A stretch of DNA of 64,000 nt. Origin: Lewinellaceae bacterium. Its GTDB lineage: Bacteria; Bacteroidota; Bacteroidia; Chitinophagales; Saprospiraceae. This document shows, piece after piece, positions 59,646-64,000 of the stretch (positions are counted from its first letter, which is position 1; each line of letters starts with the position of its first letter). The position numbers and the translations under genes were made by a program. The stretch lies in assembly GCA_020636375.1 (NCBI GenBank), contig JACJXZ010000008.1, forward strand, positions 124,001 through 188,000, given 5' to 3'. The notes under the pieces were generated by a model. It saw only the letters and a list, made by a program, of their open reading frames with translations, ran no database searches and was not told where the DNA came from.

Positions 59646-59725
59646 GGCCGAAAATGCCTGATTTTGCCCCGACTTCCGAAATGAATTCGGAACAGGCTCT
59701 GAAGGGTGATCAGGCATTTTCGGCC
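59646..59725. repeat. Inverted repeat with perfect 16-bp arms
   Basis: GGCCGAAAATGCCTGA (59646-59661) pairs with TCAGGCATTTTCGGCC (59710-59725). Additional partial pairs (TTGCCCCGAC / GTTGGGGCAA, ACTATTTA / TAAATAGT) extend the structure to about 59630-59790. Confidence 0.8.
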
Positions 59726-59808
59726 TTTGCTCCCTTCAGGGTTGGGGCAAACAAAGGGCGAAAATGCCGGCTGCTAAATAGTTACCAAAAATTGCACTGA
59801 ATAAAGTT

Positions 59809-59925
59809 TAGGAAAAGGCTACCCGTCTAAGGTTGGACAGCAGAAAGGGAAAGCCGAGCGGAGTCGATACCAAGCGTGTGCCGAAGGCATGGAGTGTCCA
59901 ACCTTAGACGGGTAGCCTAGGAAAA
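59809..59925. mobile_element. MITE copy B with perfect terminal repeats and 8-bp target duplication
   Basis: TAGGAAAA flanks both sides exactly (59809-59816 and 59918-59925). The 101-bp element (59817-59917) has perfect 23-bp terminal inverted repeats starting GGCTACCCGTCTAAGG. No coding capacity. The interior is homologous to copy A. Confidence 0.95.
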
Positions 59926-60030
59926 AAATAAAGCCATGATAGACAGTTGGTTATAAAGTTAACTTGTTAAAACGTTTCATTTATAAACAGCTGTATAACA
60001 AGGCTTTGAAAAACAGTAGTCCCACTTGCC

Positions 60031-60380
60031 GGGTGCGATTCTGGTTTGTACCCTCTTGTGGTTTCCGGCATGAAAACTTCCAAAATGTACGCTTTTAATG
60101 GCTTCAGGGTTCCCTTGGTCCATGGTTTGCGGGGCACGGGCGGCCTAACAATGGACCAATGCAGCCATGGAACCATCAATTTCAGGGCATTTCCCCAGGC
60201 GATACGCCAAAGGGGTACAAATGGGAATCGCACCCCCACTTGCCTGCCCGCCGAAGTTCAAAACGAAGAAGGAGGCTTCCCGCTCAAGCTCCGTAAGGGC
60301 TTCGCCCAACTGCGCTAAGAGCGGGATAAACTTCTCGCCCGGCGTGAAACCAAAAAGCCCCGGCTTTCGCCGAGGCTTTT
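60031..60380. other. Gene-free stretch with a large imperfect palindrome and a hairpin
   Basis: 60031-60058 (GGGTGCGATTCTGGTTTGTA...) matches the complement of 60208-60235 with a few mismatches, and TTGGTCCAT / AATGGACCAA pair inside it. A terminator-like hairpin AAAAGCC-CGGC / GCCG-GGCTTTT follows at 60353-60380. The open frame across it is a by-product of the palindrome. Confidence 0.5.
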
Positions 60381-60439
60381 GTGGTCCCACTTGGGCCAGT
60401 GCCTGAAAATGGAAAATACTGGGGGTCAAGGGCTTATTG

Positions 60440-60579
60440 GAGGCTCGGGGTATCCGTCTAACGTTGGACAAAAGTTGCCGGGGTTGTGTACGTTGTACGG
60501 GACCAACGGCAGTCCTGGGCGGTGTACGATGTACGGGATACACCTGGCTGTCCAACGCTAGACGGGTAGCCGAGGCTCG
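60440..60579. mobile_element. MITE copy C with 8-bp target duplication
   Basis: GAGGCTCG flanks both sides exactly (60440-60447 and 60572-60579). The element 60448-60571 (124 bp) begins GGGTATCCGTCTAACGTTGG and ends in the near complement (CCAACGCTAGACGGGTAGCC). The interior (GTGTACGTTGTACGGG...) is unrelated to copies A and B. Confidence 0.9.
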
Positions 60580-60704
60580 GTTTTTTTTGCACGGAATGTG
60601 CACGGAGAAAAAATTCGCTGGCTGCTGTAATCGTTGGAGGAGATATTCCCAACGCTAAAATGTTTTAAGTGTTTACCAACGACTGCCAATGTGAAGATAT
60701 TATA

Positions 60705-62348
60705 CTAGCAGCCTGTCGGAGAACAGGCTGCTAGGAACTGGCCGAAAAAGAGGGCATCCAGGAGCGAAGCAGGAATAAAGGGCATAAATTGGAGCCTCAA
60801 ATAGATGATGCCATGCGAAAGTTCATTACCCCTGACCGGAAAAAGGAGCAATTGATGCCGATCTCGATAGACGAATGGCTACCGGAAAAGCATTTGGCGC
60901 GGTTTGTGCATGAGATATTGGAGCAGATGGACTTATCAGCCTTCTATAAGGAGTACAAACCTTCCGGTACGCGGCCTATGACCCGCGGATGCTATTATAC
61001 CTGCTGTTCTATGGGTATGCCACCGGGGTATTCAGTTCCCGGAAAATAGAGGAGGCTACGCACGACTCGGTAGCGTTCCGGTTCATATCGGGCAACCTAC
61101 ACCCGGACCACGACACGCTGGCAGATTTCCGCAAGCGTTTCCTGGGACAAATAGGGAGCTGTTTTGTTCAAATCTTGTTGATAGCCCAGTCCCTGGGTTT
61201 TGTGAAAGTAGGGCAGATAAACATAGACGGGACGAAGGTCCAAGCCAACGCATCCAAACACAGCGCGATGAGCTATGAAAGCATGGAGCGCTTGGAACAG
61301 CAATTTAAAGAAGAAATAGAGCGCTTGATGGAGAGAGCCAAACAGGTTGACATGCAGGAGTACCAGGAACTGGACATGCCGGTACCGAGATACTGCGGCG
61401 GGAGGATCGCCTGGAAAAGATCCGGGCAGCCAAAGCAGTAATCGAACAGCGGGCTAAGGAGCGCTTCGAGCGGGAACAAGCAGAATACGAAGCGAAAATG
61501 AAAGCCCGCGAGGAGAAAGAGAGGCAAAGCGGCAGGAAAATTGGCGGGAAAAAGCCTAAAGCCCCTGAAGAAGGGCCTAAGGGCAAGGACCAATACAACT
61601 TTACCGATCCCGAGTCCAGGATCATGAAAACTTCGGGCGGCTTCGATCAATGTTATAATGCCCAGGCGGCGGTGTGCGGACAAATGCTTATCGTCGGCGC
61701 TTTTGCCAATGCCCATTGCACCGACACCCAAGAACTGCTTCCTGTCCTGGATGCGATCCCCACGGCATTAGGGAAAGTGGATACCGCCGCGGCCGATAGC
61801 GGCTATTTTAGCCAAAGCAACGTACAAGGCTGCGCACAGCGAGAAGTCGGCGCCTACATAGCAGTAGGCAAGCAAGCTCACAACCAATGGCTGGACGAAC
61901 AATTGGCTCAACAAGAGCTGGAGCCGCCCGGCGAGCATGCTACCCCTTCGATGCAAATGAGCCATAAGCTCAAAACAGAAATAGGGCGAGCCATTTATCG
62001 GTTGCGGAAAATGACAGTAGAGCCCGTATTCGGCATTATCAAGGAAATTATGGGCTTCCGCCGGTTTTCTTTTAGGGGCGAGGTTGCTATTAATGGCGAA
62101 TGGCTCCTCGTTTGCAGCGCATTCAACCTTAAAAGGCTTTTTGTCCTGGTAAATGCATAAAAATAACCCGAAATGCGGGTTCATAGCTAAAAAAGGTATG
62201 CCCCAGGAGGCTGGCAAGCCTGCTGGGCTTCGACAACAGCCCAAATTGAAACCAACTGGCCCGGCGCGATGAGCCCGCCGGGCCGGGGCTCCGAGCTGCC
62301 TGAGGCTTGCATACAGGGGCGTCAGGGCGTTCTCCGACAGGCTGCTAG
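60705..62348 (+). mobile_element. IS1182-family insertion sequence, complete
   Basis: The terminal inverted repeats are identical over 20 bases: CTAGCAGCCTGTCGGAGAAC (60705-60724) and its complement (62329-62348). CTAG at each outer end is probably the duplicated target. The left end also forms a local hairpin (CAGCCTG / CAGGCTG). It carries one transposase gene, so it could be active if the frame breaks are sequence errors. Confidence 0.9.
60789..62160 (+). CDS. IS1182-family transposase (frame broken twice)
   Basis: MRKFITPDRKKEQLMPISIDEWLPEKHLARFV in part, then SGAAYDPRMLLYLLFYGYATGVFSSRKIEEA, HPDHDTLADFRKRFL, INIDGTKVQANASKHSAMSY (DDE Asp), a long charged coiled coil (EREQAEYEAKMKAREEKERQSGRK), NFTDPESRIMKTSGGFDQCYNAQAAV, DSGYFSQ (DDE Asp), VEPVFGIIKEIMGFRRFSFRG (DDE Glu) and a C-terminus NLKRLFVLVNA. 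About 455 residues, normal. Both frame shifts are exactly +TA between GG and C: near 60968 (GGCGCGG read as GGTACGCGG) and 61383 (GGCCGAG read as GGTACCGAG). Confidence 0.93.
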
Positions 62349-62599
62349 GCTAATTGCCGCTTATTTTTTCAGGGTAGTACTTCTTTGCGTTAGATGAGTT
62401 TAAGAATATAGTGATAATCATCAACGCCCCACCGCTCCAGAGAGCCAGTTTAATAATCATTACCCCATGATTTCCGGAAAGTTAATCTTAGGTGTAATTA
62501 TCATACACCCCTTCCTCCTCTCTAATTCCCAACTTTATCTCATCAATGATCAGCACCCTTCAAAGGGGGCTAGTGTTTTCTAATTAAAAAAATTTCAGT

Positions 62600-64000
62600 A
62601 TGAACGCTCTATTTTCAATTTCAAAGGAGAGGATTTTCTTTTGGTTTGCCATTCTGTTGATAGCGCTCCCCGCTTGTACAGTAGAAGGCAATTCGGCATC
62701 TAGTGGAGGCAATTCTCTAAAGCACCTGCCAAAGATGCTAGACCCACATAGTGTAGCCAATGTGGATGAGGTACGGATCACACATAGTGATTTTAATCTT
62801 CGCCTTAACTTAAATCGCCTCTTGCTGGAAGGGCAAGTAATTCATACCCTTCAATTTCTTACCGACAAGCCCAAACACCTTATTCTCGATATGGCAGGAC
62901 AGGAGATCGAGCAGGTCTCTATCATAAAAGAAAATGGTGAAGTACTCCCCGCTGACTATGCAGTAAATCAATTTTCAGATGAGCAACAAGGAGAGGCTTC
63001 GGGTTCCATTTCAAGCCAAAAGCGAGGGCTGGTCATTTCCCTGGAAAAAGGGGCCCGAAAAGTGTCTATCAAATTCCATCTGGAGTTTACCCACGGGCAA
63101 GAAGCCTCAATAGTCTTTTTGGCGCCCCACCAAACGAGAGGAGGCCGTCACCCTATGTTTCTCACATTCAATGAACCCATAGGGGCACGTTCTATATTCC
63201 CCTGCCAGGATACGCCAATGAACCAATTTACCTATTCTGCAGAAATCCAGGTGCCGGCTGGCCTGATAGCGTTGATGTCCAGTGAGGATAATCCCAGAAA
63301 AAAGTCGAATAATGGCAGCTATTCCTTTAACATGGAAAAGCCTATCCCTACTTATCTTTGGTCTCTGATGATCGGAGATTTTAAGTACATACCGACTGGT
63401 CAACGCACAGGTATTTACGCTGAAGAGGAAAACCTGGAGGCTGCCAGCAAGGAATTTTCGGAATTCGAAAAAATGATTCAAGCTGGGGAAAAGGTATTTG
63501 GACCTTATCAGTGGACCCGCCAGGACCTTATTATACTGCCAGCAGTAAGCTTTTCTTTCTCTGCTATGGAGAACCCTTGTTTGTTCGTAGCTTCGGACTA
63601 CATGATTACGGGCGACCGAAGCTTAAACTTCATCAATGCTCATGAATTAGCCCATGGTTTTTTCACCAACATTATTCCTAACCGGACCTGGATTGACCTA
63701 CCAGTGGCCAATGAAGGATTTACAGAATACCTTAGGTATCTCATCCTTATGGAAGCTTATGGCGAGGCATCAGCCCAACAGCAGGCATACATTGACTACA
63801 TGGAAGCTATTGAGCTGGTTAAAGAGGCTTTTCCTGAGACACCTATTTACCAGCGGGCAGTTGCTCATCCAGGCGAAACCTTAAATCCTATTGCCTATCA
63901 CAAAGGTTTTCTGTTCTGGCTAAAAGTCGAAAAAGATATAGGCAGAGATAGAATAGTGGAGGTTGTTCGACAGCATACTGAGAACGGCCACCGAACATCT
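62600..64000 (+). CDS. M1-family metallo-aminopeptidase lipoprotein (3' end outside window)
   Basis: 467 residues visible, frame open to the right edge. Lipoprotein signal MNALFSISKERIFFWFAILL ... LPAC. The N-terminal beta domain (LNRLLLEGQVIHTLQFLTDKP, FNEPIGARSIFPCQDTP) precedes the catalytic domain: SAMENPCLF in place of the usual GAMEN, zinc motif HELAH (His348, Glu349, His352) and NEGFTEYL with Glu372 as third ligand. The gap from the second His to that Glu is 19 residues rather than the usual 18, owing to TWIDLPVANEG. Cleaves N-terminal residues from peptides, probably at the outer face of a membrane. The gene is AT-richer than the region to its left and lies 250 bases after the IS. Confidence 0.88.
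   Translation, partial: MNALFSISKERIFFWFAILLIALPACTVEGNSASSGGNSLKHLPKMLDPHSVANVDEVRITHSDFNLRLNLNRLLLEGQVIHTLQFLTDKPKHLILDMAGQEIEQVSIIKENGEVLPADYAVNQFSDEQQGEASGSISSQKRGLVISLEKGARKVSIKFHLEFTHGQEASIVFLAPHQTRGGRHPMFLTFNEPIGARSIFPCQDTPMNQFTYSAEIQVPAGLIALMSSEDNPRKKSNNGSYSFNMEKPIPTYLWSLMIGDFKYIPTGQRTGIYAEEENLEAASKEFSEFEKMIQAGEKVFGPYQWTRQDLIILPAVSFSFSAMENPCLFVASDYMITGDRSLNFINAHELAHGFFTNIIPNRTWIDLPVANEGFTEYLRYLILMEAYGEASAQQQAYIDYMEAIELVKEAFPETPIYQRAVAHPGETLNPIAYHKGFLFWLKVEKDIGRDRIVEVVRQHTENGHRTS

Noticed and set aside
60031..60318. Possible tRNA or small gene near GGTGCGATTC / GGGAATCGCACCC
   Set aside because: The pairing arms are 28 bases and 150 bases apart with no cloverleaf; it is an imperfect palindrome.
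1..64000. CRISPR array, rRNA or tRNA genes
   Set aside because: No regularly spaced direct repeats with unique spacers and no recognisable rRNA or tRNA sequence were found on reading; the periodic arrays present have no spacers.

Overview
The window looks like a Bacteroidota chromosome, most likely Saprospiria (Lewinella / Haliscomenobacter / Phaeodactylibacter-like). The evidence is the number of secreted proteins ending in type IX secretion (T9SS) type A sorting domains, one CHU_C/type B 'gliding motility' C-terminus (IPNAFSPNGDGRND), MBG-domain proteins, a LytS/LytTR propeller sensor pair, and Bacteroidota-type promoters (TTG ... TAnnTTTG). The bulk is GC-rich; 57.9-59.0 kb and 62.35-64 kb are visibly AT-richer. 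No rRNA, tRNA or CRISPR was seen.

Layout. 1-11 kb: T9SS-secreted proteins, including a 1670-codon subtilase/MBG protein with NGIALV hexapeptide repeats and one in-frame TAG, preceded by the tail of a paralogue. 11.5-16.6 kb: MacB/FtsX-type permease, a 20-bp minisatellite, a GAF-sigma54 activator, OsmC. 17-21.7 kb: secreted proteins, NadA, an RsmI-like methyltransferase, ScpA. 22.1-28.4 kb: a minus-strand cluster of glycosyltransferase, DUF5691, MoxR ATPase and DUF5682, the most system-like locus here. 28.8-34 kb: a REC-CRP regulator, a TPR lipoprotein and the LytTR regulator. 34-37 kb: its propeller histidine kinase. 37.5-53 kb: a beta-helix T9SS protein, a YD-like T9SS protein, MuiA/DUF4139, a thioredoxin-TPR protein, a barrel protein and a four-module fasciclin protein. 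53.4-56.2 kb: an arsenic-type operon (ArsR, CPKC thioredoxin, permease, ArsG-like) with two matching candidate operators. 56.3-60.6 kb: a scarred accessory zone (ECF sigma/barrel chimera, AT-rich gene pair, abutting RhuM and HNH-endonuclease fragments, MITEs). 60.7-62.3 kb: an IS1182-type element. 62.6 kb to the end: an M1 aminopeptidase lipoprotein running off the window.

Two things colour everything. First, from about 11.5 to 52.8 kb, and in the IS, most genes carry small frame breaks. Many are an extra TA placed between GG and C (GGCC read as GGTACC); both breaks in the transposase and several between repeated fasciclin modules follow this rule. I read this as systematic consensus error, so frame-broken genes there are annotated as whole genes. 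Second, the intergenic spaces are full of palindromic elements. Four form a MITE family with GGCTACCCGTCTAA-type terminal inverted repeats and 8-bp target duplications. Another is a two-hairpin dispersed repeat whose stems vary between copies while staying paired.
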